Positions 7,704 through 15,618 of a DNA stretch of 32,047 bases are shown in pieces (position 1 is the stretch's first letter; every line of letters begins with the position of its first letter). The notes under the pieces were generated by a model. It did no database searches. It was not told where the DNA came from and saw nothing but the letters and a program-made list of their open reading frames with translations. A program made the translations under genes and the position numbers. This DNA comes from an uncultured beta proteobacterium (GTDB lineage: Bacteria; Pseudomonadota; Gammaproteobacteria; Burkholderiales; SG8-41): NCBI GenBank assembly GCA_903893565.1, contig CAITMU010000004.1:1-32047 (forward strand), written 5' to 3'.

Positions 7704-8783
7704 ATGAGTGCAGTCAGTCAGAGTCATTTGTGGGTCGGAGCGGGGTATTCGGTGTCTAAGGCTGGGGTCGCTTCGCGGGGCGGGTTATTTCGCCGGCGAG
7801 CCAAGGCAACCCACTGGGAAAGTATAAGTGCCGGTTTACCGGAGAACGTGGATGTGCGCGTGATCAGTGTGCATCCACAAAATCCTCAGATCATCTTTGT
7901 CGGCACCCAAGACGGCCCCTTTCGTAGTCTTGATGGGGGGGAGCACTGGGAGCGGCCTTTTTTCCCTGATCGCAATGTGCCGATTTGGTCTATAGGCATC
8001 CATCCGACTAGGCCCGAGGTGATTTACGCGGGCGCTGCACCCGTGGCCCTGTATCGTAGTGAGGATGGAGGGCTACACTGGAAAAAATTACCTCAAGCCC
8101 AAAGTCCTAAGCATTGTGAAAAAGCAGGTTTTGATTCGCGTACGATTAGGATTAGTTTTGACGCTAATCGGCCGGATGATGTTTATGTTGCGTTAGAAGT
8201 CAGTGGCGTCATTCGAAGCACCGATGGAGGAGAAAGTTGGCAGGATATGTCGGCTAGTTTAATAAAATTAGCCGAACAACCGCATCTAAAAAGTAGTGTG
8301 GGAGGGCGCTCTTGTGGGGACTGTGAAGGGATGCTGGATTCTCATGCCATGGCCATTAGCGAAGCAGCCCCGGACACGGTCTTTTTAGCGTTGCGGATGG
8401 GTTTATTTCGTAGTGACGATCGAGGGGGGCGCTGGTATGACACAAAAATCGGACAGTTTTCCCCACTGACTTATTGCCGTGATGTGATGGTCTGCCCCCA
8501 TAATCCCCAGGTGATGTATGCGTGTTTGTCGGAGGCTGCGTTTAGTCGCGCAGGCTCTTTGTATCGCAGCGATGACGTGGCGAAAACGTGGAAGCGAATC
8601 GATCATGGGATTCGCATTCAATCGACGCTAATGTCGGTGTGCGTGCATCCTCGGGACGCAGCTAGCCTTTATTGTGTGAGCCGTAGTGGTCAAGTAGTGG
8701 GCACCGAAGATGCAGGTCAGTCGTGGCAAGAGTTTCCTTTGCCATCAGGGGTCCAGGACGTTTATACCATCGCCTGTATTTAG
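7704..8783 (+). CDS. Asp-box (BNR-like) beta-propeller protein, cytosolic, function unknown
   Basis: A protein of 359 residues with no signal peptide or membrane segment. Six Asp-box motifs of the S-x-D-x-G-x-x-W type are spaced along it: 75-82, 119-126, 172-179, 237-244, 289-296 and 334-341. Most are preceded by an HP-x-x-P-x-x-x-Y/F-x-G strand, for example IGIHPTRPEVIYAG. This pattern predicts a beta-propeller like those of sialidases, sortilin or HCF136/Ycf48. An insert at about 190-220 carries CGDC (204-207) and His214, and the protein has nine cysteines in all. Sialidase catalytic residues are not evident, so a sialidase name would be misleading. GAGGAG at 7688-7693 precedes the ATG. It sits between the crotonase and Bug receptor genes, so a role linked to CoA-thioester catabolism is likely but unknown. 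Confidence 0.8.
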   Translation: MSAVSQSHLWVGAGYSVSKAGVASRGGLFRRRAKATHWESISAGLPENVDVRVISVHPQNPQIIFVGTQDGPFRSLDGGEHWERPFFPDRNVPIWSIGIHPTRPEVIYAGAAPVALYRSEDGGLHWKKLPQAQSPKHCEKAGFDSRTIRISFDANRPDDVYVALEVSGVIRSTDGGESWQDMSASLIKLAEQPHLKSSVGGRSCGDCEGMLDSHAMAISEAAPDTVFLALRMGLFRSDDRGGRWYDTKIGQFSPLTYCRDVMVCPHNPQVMYACLSEAAFSRAGSLYRSDDVAKTWKRIDHGIRIQSTLMSVCVHPRDAASLYCVSRSGQVVGTEDAGQSWQEFPLPSGVQDVYTIACI

Positions 8784-8830
8784 GCCAGATGTTAAAAATA
8801 TCGTTGGTGTGGGACGCGTTCATAAGCCGT

Positions 8831-9859
8831 ATGCTTTTGCCGGCCTTTTGGCCGGTGACCAAGGCGCTTTCGGGATATTTACGGTGTCTTGTCGGGGTGG
8901 TTACGCTATTTTGTTGCTTTGGGGGCGATGGGTTTGGTGTCAGTGTGAGGGCGCAGACCTATCCGACTCGAAATGTACGCCTACTCGCCCCTTTTGCCCC
9001 AGGCGGAACGAATGATCGAATCGCTCGACTGCTAGCGCAGCACTTTTTAGCGCGCTATGGGCAGTCTTTTATTGTAGAAAACCGCCCGGGTGCAGGGGGG
9101 TTGTTGGCCAACGACATTGTGGCGAAAGCCGCCCCGGATGGCCACACGCTGCTGGTGACGAACCCCGCATTCGTGATGTCGGCAGGATTGTTTAAGCGCC
9201 TACCGTATGATCCGATTCGCGACTTTAGTCCTATCAGTGAAATTATGCGTGCGCCTAATGTTTTAGTGATTCATGGCGCCTTTCCCGCCCAGACGCTCAG
9301 TGAATTTATATCAGTAGTACGCTCGCGCCCAGGAGACTTTAATTATGGCTCTGGGGGATTTGGCAGCGCTTTGCACCTTTACTCAGAACTATTCAATAAA
9401 GTCGCTAAAGTAAAGCTCACCCATGTGCCTTTTAAAGGTGGGGGGGATAACATGACAGCCCTATTGGGAGGGCAAGTGCATCTTAATATTATTCAGTATC
9501 AACCCACGGTATTGTCCTTGATTAGGAATGGCCGATTACGGGCTTTGGCGGTGACAACAGAGTCCAAGCGCTCGCGCGCGTTGCCTGATGTGCCCTCGAT
9601 GGTTGAGGCGGGATTGGCAGGGCTTTCGATTTATACCTGGGCCGGTTTAATCGGCCCAGCAAAAATCCCATCGGTCCTCACGCATGAGTTGCAATCGTCG
9701 GTAGCCCAACTGGTGGCAGACCCTAAAGTCAGTGACTTATTTAAAGACCAAGACACCGAGATGGTGGGGAGCACGCCAGAAGCCTTCGCCGTGAGCCTTA
9801 AAAAACAAATGACGATGTGGCGTGAATTGATTGAGTCTACCGGTATTACGGCACCGTAA
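8831..9859 (+). CDS. Bug/TctC-family periplasmic solute receptor (1 of 6)
   Basis: From the ATG at 8831 the protein has 342 residues, near the 320-330 typical of the Bordetella uptake gene family, receptors that bind carboxylates in the periplasm. The start gives a signal peptide with basic residues, a hydrophobic core (CLVGVVTLFCCFGG) and a probable cut after VRA, before QTYPTRNV. Family motifs follow: APFAPGGTNDRIAR, VENRPGAGG, APDGHTLL and HVPFKGGGD. An earlier in-frame ATG at 8789, five bases after the stop of the Asp-box gene, would give a long n-region. The loop after HVPFKG (GGDNMTALLGG) differs from the usual xxPAxxDLxGG, hinting at a different ligand. It is last in the plus-strand unit and converges on the next Bug gene. 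No TctA/TctB partner is nearby. Confidence 0.9.
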   Translation: MLLPAFWPVTKALSGYLRCLVGVVTLFCCFGGDGFGVSVRAQTYPTRNVRLLAPFAPGGTNDRIARLLAQHFLARYGQSFIVENRPGAGGLLANDIVAKAAPDGHTLLVTNPAFVMSAGLFKRLPYDPIRDFSPISEIMRAPNVLVIHGAFPAQTLSEFISVVRSRPGDFNYGSGGFGSALHLYSELFNKVAKVKLTHVPFKGGGDNMTALLGGQVHLNIIQYQPTVLSLIRNGRLRALAVTTESKRSRALPDVPSMVEAGLAGLSIYTWAGLIGPAKIPSVLTHELQSSVAQLVADPKVSDLFKDQDTEMVGSTPEAFAVSLKKQMTMWRELIESTGITAP

Positions 9860-9911
9860 AAAACCATTGAGAGACGACAGAAAAAAAGCGCAGATGAACG
9901 AAAGGGTTTCG

Positions 9912-10886
9912 CTAACGAGCCAAGGTTTTAATTAATTTTCCCCAACGGGCCATATCGTTTCGGATGACTTCACTAAAGGCAGTGGGGGTATTCATCGAGG
10001 CAATAAAACCAATGCCTTGAAGAAACTGAAGGGTTTCTGCGGTATTGATGCTATGGGCCATATCGGCTTGCATTTTATTGATGAGGGGCACTGAGGTATT
10101 GGCCGGAGCTAATACCCCATACCAGGAGCTCGCTTCAAAACCGGGCACACCAGATTCTGCGACGGTCGGTACCTCTTTAAAAGCGGACCATCGCTCGGGG
10201 CTACTGATGGCGATTGCCCGCAGGCGTCCGCTTTGTAGATAGGTCACTGTGGTAGAGACGGCACCAAACATGAGTTGGATATGCCCTCCCATTAGATCAA
10301 TCACAGCAGGAGAGCTGCCTTTGTAGGGCACGTGCTCTAATCGAATGCCGGTCATGGATTTGAGTAATTCCATCGCTAGATAAGGGGAAGTGCCTGTACC
10401 ACTGGATCCAAAGCTTAATTCTCCGGGGCGCGTTTTTGCTAGACGAATTAAATCGGACAGTTGTTTAACCGGTAGCCGAGGGTGAACGAGAAGAAAGTTA
10501 GGGTTAGCTGCGACCAAGGTGACGGGAACAAAGTCTTTAATAGGGTCGTAATTTAATTTTCGTTGAAAAGGGGTAATGGTGTGGGCATTGGAGATCATCA
10601 CAAGGGTATAACCATCGGCTGGGGCACGAGCCACAAACTCTGTTGCTATGGCGCCATCAGCCCCCGGACGATTTTCGACGACCAAGGGTTGTGACCATTG
10701 TTCGGCTAAGCGCCGACTCAAAAGACGGGCTAAAGTGTCGGTGCCACCACCCGTGGCAAAACCGACGATGAGGCGAACGGGTTTTTCAGGATAGCTTTGT
10801 GCCAACGTATTGGGAACGCCAAAGACCGTAAAGAGCACGCCACACGGGAGCAGAAAAAGCAGCCGATGCTTTAACAACCCCCTCAT
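9912..10886 (-). CDS. Bug/TctC-family periplasmic solute receptor (2 of 6)
   Basis: A protein of 324 residues, standard for the family. It has a clear signal peptide (MRGLLKHRLLFLLPCG, further hydrophobic residues, then TLAQSYPEK with cleavage near the Gln). Family motifs are VGFATGGGTDTLAR, VENRPGADG, ADGYTLV, GSSGTGTSPYLAMELL and HVPYKGSSPAVIDLMGG. The conserved His of the S-x-G-x-G-x-x-x-H segment in the sister proteins is a Tyr here, which may alter ligand choice. Its ATG overlaps the TGA of the upstream crotonase gene by four bases (10883-10886), so the two are translationally coupled. It is the last gene of the minus-strand run. The ligand is unknown; a carboxylate or other small anionic compound is expected from family knowledge. 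Confidence 0.92.
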   Translation of the reverse strand: MRGLLKHRLLFLLPCGVLFTVFGVPNTLAQSYPEKPVRLIVGFATGGGTDTLARLLSRRLAEQWSQPLVVENRPGADGAIATEFVARAPADGYTLVMISNAHTITPFQRKLNYDPIKDFVPVTLVAANPNFLLVHPRLPVKQLSDLIRLAKTRPGELSFGSSGTGTSPYLAMELLKSMTGIRLEHVPYKGSSPAVIDLMGGHIQLMFGAVSTTVTYLQSGRLRAIAISSPERWSAFKEVPTVAESGVPGFEASSWYGVLAPANTSVPLINKMQADMAHSINTAETLQFLQGIGFIASMNTPTAFSEVIRNDMARWGKLIKTLAR

Positions 10887-11662
10887 TTTTTACGCCTACT
10901 GTGGAAGGCTTCCAATCGAGATGTAAACTCTTCGGTGTCAAACACCACCGCCATGTGTGAGGAGATCATATCAAGGTGTGCGGCCAGCGTGCCGGTTAGA
11001 CCATGGTAGACCGCACGCTTCATGAGACTGATGGCGTGTTTGGGTTGGGCGGCAATGTGACGGGCAAGTTTTAGGCTTGTTTCAAGCACTTCTGTCTCAG
11101 CGACCAACTGGCTGACGAGGCCGATCCGTTCAGCCTCAGGGGCCTCCACCACCCGTCCAGTCCACAATAACTCAAGGGCTCGGGAGACGCCGATCACGCG
11201 CGGTAAAAACCAGGTTCCACCATCACCGGAGAGCACACCCATATTGATGTAGCTTTCGGCAAAGGTCGCATTGTCGGCGGCAATGCGAATGTCGCACATC
11301 AAAGCCATATCAAGGCCAGCGCCACGAGCGGTTCCGTTAATCGCTGCGATCACCGGGATTTCGAGGCTTTGCATGGCCAAAGGAATTTTTTGAATGCTGT
11401 GCCAGAGATAATTTTTTCTATCAATATTACGGGCTGTTAACATTTCCGTCATCTCATCGGCATCCCCTCCAGCGCAAAAGGCGCGCCCGGCTCCCGTTAA
11501 AACGAGTACCCGGGCATGCGGGTGGAGCGCAACTTGTTCGAGCGCCTCACGCCACTCGCTAATCATCTGACGGTTAAAGGCATTTAAACGTTGCGGGCGA
11601 TTCAAGGTGAGTAGAGCAATCCCCTCTTCATGGAAATCTAGTGTAATACATTCAAACGGCAT
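10883..11662 (-). CDS. Enoyl-CoA hydratase/isomerase (crotonase) family protein, second copy
   Basis: A protein of 259 residues, standard crotonase length. Oxyanion-hole regions are at 61-67 (AFCAGGD) and 110-116 (GTARGAG). Against rat crotonase by eye, Glu144 corresponds to Tyr138, while Glu164 is kept (ALELL). Asp147 in SGDGGTW matches the extra Asp found in many isomerase-like crotonases. It is quite different from the other crotonase in this island, so the two are not a recent duplication. It could be the hydratase, a ring-opening hydrolase or an isomerase; clear BadI features are not recognisable. The gene lies between two Bug genes: 60 bases after one, and overlapping the next by four bases. 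A T-arm-like hairpin lies in its leader at 11682-11698. Confidence 0.86.
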   Translation of the reverse strand: MPFECITLDFHEEGIALLTLNRPQRLNAFNRQMISEWREALEQVALHPHARVLVLTGAGRAFCAGGDADEMTEMLTARNIDRKNYLWHSIQKIPLAMQSLEIPVIAAINGTARGAGLDMALMCDIRIAADNATFAESYINMGVLSGDGGTWFLPRVIGVSRALELLWTGRVVEAPEAERIGLVSQLVAETEVLETSLKLARHIAAQPKHAISLMKRAVYHGLTGTLAAHLDMISSHMAVVFDTEEFTSRLEAFHSRRKK

Positions 11663-11681
11663 GATTGGGTGTCCCTTTTAT

Positions 11682-11710
11682 TCCGGGCTCGAACCGGATT
11701 TTATTTTTTA
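11682..11710 (+). other. tRNA T-arm-like hairpin with T-rich tail
   Basis: TCCGG (11682-11686) and CCGGA (11694-11698) flank a seven-base loop. On the minus strand the loop reads TTCGAGC, which fits the tRNA T-loop consensus (TTCRANY), with a five-base-pair stem. No acceptor stem, anticodon arm or CCA end can be found, so this is at most a fragment. On the plus strand it is followed by TTTTATTTTTT (11699-11710), giving an intrinsic-terminator shape facing against the local genes. It lies between the minus-strand Bug and crotonase genes. Confidence 0.3.
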
Positions 11711-11722
11711 AGGATGCAGTGA

Positions 11723-12691
11723 TTATAGCTTCGGTAAGTGGGCAGCCTGAGCAACGCGGGTGTAGAGTTGGATTTCTGACAGGATGAATTGGTTAAAAGA
11801 CTCGATGGAGCCCCCTTGAGGCTCTAAACCCTCCACTTGATAACGATCGCGGATGTCAGAACTGGCTAAAATTTTACCGACTTCCGTATTCAGTTTTGAG
11901 ACAATCTCTTTTGGCGTTTTAGCGGGAGCCATTAAACCAAACCACGTGGAGGCCTCATAGCCTTTTAGTCCCGCCTCTTCAAAGGTGGGCACTTGTGGCA
12001 CAGCGGCAAAGCGTCGGGGACTACCGATCGCGATCGGCCGGATCCGCCCGCTTTTGATATGGGGTAACAAGGCCGGAACGCCGCTAAACAGTATTTCGAC
12101 ATGGCCACCAATCAAATCGGTTAATGCAGGCGCATTCCCCTTGTAGGGGATATGGTTGATATTAATCCCTGCCATGTATTTTAAAAGTTCGGCCGCCATG
12201 TGATTTGAACTACCCACTCCAGAGGAAGCGTAGTTCAATTGTCCAGGGCGTGATTTAGCGAGTGATAACAGTTCTGAGAGAGTTTTTGTGGGCAATGAAG
12301 GGTGAATGGACAACACATTCGCCCCTTTGACACATAAAACGATGGGCGTTAGATCATGGAGTAGATCAAAAGGCACTTTAGCCAATACTGCCACATTGAT
12401 GGCATTGGCAGCCCCGCCCATGAGGAGGTTGTAGCCATCGGGGGCCGACTTAGCGATCATCTCGGAGCCAATGTTGGTGGAGGCCCCTGGGCGGTTATCG
12501 ATCACAAAGGGCTGCCCTAAGACCTCGGTGAGTTTAGTGCCGATGCTTCGAGCCGTAAAATCGGTATTGCCCCCCGCAGCAAAAGGCACCACGATACGCA
12601 CCATTTTGGTCGGGTAGTTTTGTGCGTCGCTGGGGTTGACGCCCAAAAGACTTGTTAGGCTCAGTGCGAGAGAAAAAATTTTTTTCATCAT
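11723..12691 (-). CDS. Bug/TctC-family periplasmic solute receptor (3 of 6)
   Basis: A protein of 322 residues. The signal peptide is short and classical (MMKKIFSLALSLTSLLGV, cleavage around SDAQ, mature start NYPTK). Motifs: VPFAAGGNTDFTAR, IDNRPGAST, APDGYNLL, SSGVGSSNHMAAELL and HIPYKGNAPALTDLIGG, all close to the family consensus. Expected to bind a carboxylate in the periplasm and either deliver it to a TctAB-type permease encoded elsewhere or act in sensing. AAAGG lies just upstream of the two ATG codons. The gene follows the D-2-hydroxyacid dehydrogenase gene by 13 bases and precedes the second crotonase by 60 bases, so it is probably part of one minus-strand transcript. Confidence 0.93.
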   Translation of the reverse strand: MMKKIFSLALSLTSLLGVNPSDAQNYPTKMVRIVVPFAAGGNTDFTARSIGTKLTEVLGQPFVIDNRPGASTNIGSEMIAKSAPDGYNLLMGGAANAINVAVLAKVPFDLLHDLTPIVLCVKGANVLSIHPSLPTKTLSELLSLAKSRPGQLNYASSGVGSSNHMAAELLKYMAGININHIPYKGNAPALTDLIGGHVEILFSGVPALLPHIKSGRIRPIAIGSPRRFAAVPQVPTFEEAGLKGYEASTWFGLMAPAKTPKEIVSKLNTEVGKILASSDIRDRYQVEGLEPQGGSIESFNQFILSEIQLYTRVAQAAHLPKL

Positions 12692-12704
12692 TCAGGCCTT
12701 TGCG

Positions 12705-13694
12705 TTATAAAAACACTTCATTAGAAAGAGGTTGACCTTGATGCCATTGTTGAAGATGCGATAAAAAGCAATCCAATACCCTTTGTTGATTGCCTAAGGC
12801 GGTGGTGGCATTGTGAGGGGTGATGATGACATTGGGTAGATCCCATAAGGCAGAATCGGTGGGCAAGGGTTCCACTTCAAACACATCGAGATAGGCGCCG
12901 CCTAAATGCCCCTCGCGTAACGCTTCGGTTAAGGCGGCTTCATCGAACACTTCGCCTCGTGCGACGTTCAGCACATAGGCCCCACGAGGTAAGCGCGCTA
13001 ATCTCTCTGCGTTGAAGAGTTTTTGCGTCTCAGAGGTGAGGGGACATGATACCAATAACCACTGTGCCCTGGGTAGTAGTGCATCGAGCGCTGTAGGGGG
13101 ATGGATTTCATCAACGAGATCATCGGGCTGACGCGCACGACGTTGAACGCCGATGACTTTGAGGCCCAAGGTTTTGGCAAAGCGGGCAAAATGACGGCCA
13201 ATGCTTCCTAATCCGTAAATGAGCACGGTTTGCCCCGATAGGTCTCGGGGCGAATCCTGCAGTCGCTGAGGGGCCCAGCGGTGTTCGGTTTGCGCTTTTA
13301 ACCAACGAGGAAAGCCACGACTAAGCATTAATAGACCGGCCAGCGCCGTTTGAGCAATAGGCTCGGCCGTGGTCCCTGCTGAGGTGGTGATACGAACCCC
13401 GCGCTGGAGTAATTCGCTGTAAATGGGGTGGTCTACCCCGACATTAAAGACGTGAAGCCATTCAAGGGCTCGGGCTTGACGTACGGAGGAAAAAAATTGG
13501 CGTGAGTGATGGGGAAAGAGGTCTTGAGAAAAAAAAGCCACTTTGACTGAGTTGAGTTCTTCTACGTTTAATCGAGCATCTTTGTTTTGAGGCAGAGGCA
13601 ATAGGTTTAAGGGCGAACCCAACGCTTGGATTTTTACTTTGAGGGCATCGCCAAATTGCGTATAGCAGTCGTGGGAGAGGAGTAAGGCCGTCAT
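12705..13694 (-). CDS. D-isomer-specific 2-hydroxyacid dehydrogenase family protein
   Basis: A protein of 329 residues, the usual size for this NAD(P)H-dependent family that interconverts 2-oxo and D-2-hydroxy acids. The Rossmann motif GLGSIGR is at 161-167. The catalytic set is complete: Arg246 (NVARGEVFDE), Glu275 (DVFEVEPLP) and His294 (ITPHNAT). The substrate is not readable from sequence; glyoxylate/hydroxypyruvate-reductase-like members and catabolic 2-oxo-acid reductases share these motifs. It is cytoplasmic, with no signal peptide. It leads the minus-strand run of dehydrogenase, Bug, crotonase and Bug, preceded by a 184-base gap containing a TATAAT at 13775-13770. Its presence beside CoA-ester enzymes suggests that the pathway makes or consumes a 2-oxo acid. 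Confidence 0.88.
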   Translation of the reverse strand: MTALLLSHDCYTQFGDALKVKIQALGSPLNLLPLPQNKDARLNVEELNSVKVAFFSQDLFPHHSRQFFSSVRQARALEWLHVFNVGVDHPIYSELLQRGVRITTSAGTTAEPIAQTALAGLLMLSRGFPRWLKAQTEHRWAPQRLQDSPRDLSGQTVLIYGLGSIGRHFARFAKTLGLKVIGVQRRARQPDDLVDEIHPPTALDALLPRAQWLLVSCPLTSETQKLFNAERLARLPRGAYVLNVARGEVFDEAALTEALREGHLGGAYLDVFEVEPLPTDSALWDLPNVIITPHNATTALGNQQRVLDCFLSHLQQWHQGQPLSNEVFL

Positions 13695-13769
13695 AACAAG
13701 GAATAGACTTTGAAAGTTAACTGGGCTTTAGATAAAAAAAGAAGCACTGTAATCGCGACATTAAGCCCT

Positions 13770-13775
13770 ATTATA
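13770..13775 (-). promoter_or_regulatory. Candidate -10 element (TATAAT) for the D-2-hydroxyacid dehydrogenase unit
   Basis: Read on the minus strand this is a perfect TATAAT, about 75 bases before the ATG at 13694, in the 184-base gap after the acyl-CoA ligase. No good -35 hexamer is found at 16-18 bases; TTGCTC stands about 22 bases upstream, too far. It may mark an independent promoter, or the gene may be read through from the ligase. Confidence 0.25.
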
Positions 13776-13878
13776 TCGGGGTGGCGTAAAGAGCGCGGAG
13801 CAAAACGGATTTGAACGTAAAGACAACACAAGGCTGGTTATTAAAGCCCTAACGGTCGATGACAAAAAAAGGGGGGGC

Positions 13879-15534
13879 TTAGTGGGCCTTGGATGTATTC
13901 TGGCTTTCTTTTCGAAGTTCTTCTCGTAGGTCGGCTTTGCGGATTTTGCCATTGGCCGTACGAGGTAATGTTGCGCGAATTTCTAGCCGTTCGGGCCAAT
14001 ACACCTTGGCGATACCCCGAGTCGATAAAAACGCTTGCATATCGCTTAAGTTTAAGTGTTGATGTTCTCGGCAGATGACAAAGGCACAGGCCCGTTCTCC
14101 TAGCCGTGGGTCGGGCATCGCAACAATGGCAGCATCTTGAATGCGCGTATCTTCGTACAGCGCATCTTCAACGTATTTGACCGGAATGTTTTCTCCGCCA
14201 CGGATGATAATATCTTTAATTCGTCCTGTGATCCTCACATAGCCATCAAGATCCAAAGTGGCCAAATCGCCGGTATCAAACCAGGGCCCTATAAAGTTTT
14301 CTTGGGTGAGTTGGGTTTGTTTGATGTAGCCCACAAACATGAAGGGCCCCGCACACTGTAGCCGACCTTCTTGATCGGGTGTTAGCGGCTGGTGTTTCGC
14401 ATCCACTACTCTGACCTGCATGCCAGGCTGTGCGCGACCATCGGTAGAGAGTAATTTTTCATCAGTGTCTCCGGGGCGCGTCAAGGTTACTACAGCATTT
14501 TCCGATTGTCCCCAGCCGCAATGAATGCTCACCTGCGGGAGTTTTTCTCGGGCTTCATGTAACAAGGCGCGCGGGATGGGGCCACCGCCACAACGAAAGA
14601 GCCGCAGGCTCGACAAATCGTTTTCTGCCAGATTGTTGGCTCGCAGAAGATCCAAAAGAAAGGTAGCGCTGCCACTGGAAACCGTTATTCGATATTGGTC
14701 AATCCACTCGACCATTTGTTCTGCCCGCCATACGTCTTGTAACACCACCGTAGCGCCCAATTGTAAGGGCAGGCGTACCCCATTGAGAAAACCCGTTTGG
14801 TGGCCAATGGTGGAGGCGATATGAAGAACATCATCGGCGCATAAATGAAGTGACTGGGCCAAGGCTAACTGGGGTGCGACGATGGTGTTACTGGTGTGCA
14901 TCACCCCTTTAGGTTCACCGGTGGCCCCGGAGGTAAAAACAATTTCGGTCACCGCATTCGCGTCCGGGCGCAGGTGCTCGAGTTGTTCGAGTGATTGATT
15001 TTTTTCCCAAGCATAATCCGCAAAGGACTCCCACTTCATTTCGTTGGCGTGTAGGGTTTCACCCACCACCAAAATATGTTTTACGTGGGGTAATTCCGCC
15101 TTAAGATTAAAGAGCATTTTACGATAATCATGCTGACGGAATTGGTCAGGGATAACAATGAGCTTGGCCTCCGAGAGGTTTAACATATGAACCAATTCAC
15201 GGTTTCGACTCACTGGAGTGATCAAGGCGCTGACAACGCCAATGCGGGTAGCCGCAAGATGTAATATGATAAATTCTATCCAATTAGGCAATTGGAGCGC
15301 CATCACATCTTCGGCTTTTAATCCCATATCGAGTAGCCCAAAAGCGCATCGCGTGACACGACGATCAAGCTCGCGGTAGGTCAGCTTTTGTCGACTGTCT
15401 ATGAGCGCCACTTTGTCAGGGGTCTTTGCCAGATCATCGGCAAGAAAATCGTTCAGCAGCCGATTAGGCCAAGCGCCACTAGAGGTGTGTTGTGCGATCA
15501 GTTCTGGCGATAGTAGGGTAGTGAATCGAGTCAT
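13879..15534 (-). CDS. Acyl-CoA ligase (AMP-forming), possibly AliA-like cyclohexanecarboxylate-CoA ligase
   Basis: From the ATG at 15534 the protein has 551 residues, standard for ANL-superfamily acid-CoA ligases. It activates a carboxylic acid with ATP to an acyl-adenylate and then an acyl-CoA. The P-loop-like TSGATGEPKG is at 201-210, the A5-type GWGQSENAV is near the middle, FDTGDLA and GRIKDIIIRGGENI follow, and the adenylating Lys is about residue 530 (TANGKIRK). The frame is open 36 codons further upstream, but that would run to within 25 bases of the divergent gene at 15619, so the ATG at 15534 is preferred. The last 14 codons are Lys, Ser and Asn-rich. The set of neighbours favours a cyclic carboxylate, but substrate cannot be read from the sequence. 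Confidence 0.87.
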   Translation of the reverse strand: MTRFTTLLSPELIAQHTSSGAWPNRLLNDFLADDLAKTPDKVALIDSRQKLTYRELDRRVTRCAFGLLDMGLKAEDVMALQLPNWIEFIILHLAATRIGVVSALITPVSRNRELVHMLNLSEAKLIVIPDQFRQHDYRKMLFNLKAELPHVKHILVVGETLHANEMKWESFADYAWEKNQSLEQLEHLRPDANAVTEIVFTSGATGEPKGVMHTSNTIVAPQLALAQSLHLCADDVLHIASTIGHQTGFLNGVRLPLQLGATVVLQDVWRAEQMVEWIDQYRITVSSGSATFLLDLLRANNLAENDLSSLRLFRCGGGPIPRALLHEAREKLPQVSIHCGWGQSENAVVTLTRPGDTDEKLLSTDGRAQPGMQVRVVDAKHQPLTPDQEGRLQCAGPFMFVGYIKQTQLTQENFIGPWFDTGDLATLDLDGYVRITGRIKDIIIRGGENIPVKYVEDALYEDTRIQDAAIVAMPDPRLGERACAFVICREHQHLNLSDMQAFLSTRGIAKVYWPERLEIRATLPRTANGKIRKADLREELRKESQNTSKAH

Positions 15535-15618
15535 AGGGTGTAATGTCGCAATAGCAACGCGAAAAGCGAATGTGTGGCAGAATTTAACCCTTATTGAATC
15601 GAATAGGCAAGGAGTCGT

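Noticed and set aside
7678..7707. Nine-codon frame overlapping the start of the Asp-box protein gene by ATGA
   Set aside because: Too short to separate from chance, and the main gene already has GAGGAG at a usable distance.
7704..8783. Naming the Asp-box protein a sialidase
   Set aside because: Asp boxes are structural; the sialidase catalytic arginine triad and a signal peptide are not evident.
9899..9911. CGAAA-GGG-TTTCG hairpin after the stop of the second Bug gene
   Set aside because: A three-base loop and short A/T-rich stem, with the nearest T-run on the minus strand separated by other sequence; not a convincing terminator.
13710..13768. GGGCTT and AAGCCC arms in the gap after the acyl-CoA ligase
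   Set aside because: Arms are separated by more than 30 bases with little internal pairing and no T-run; probably chance.
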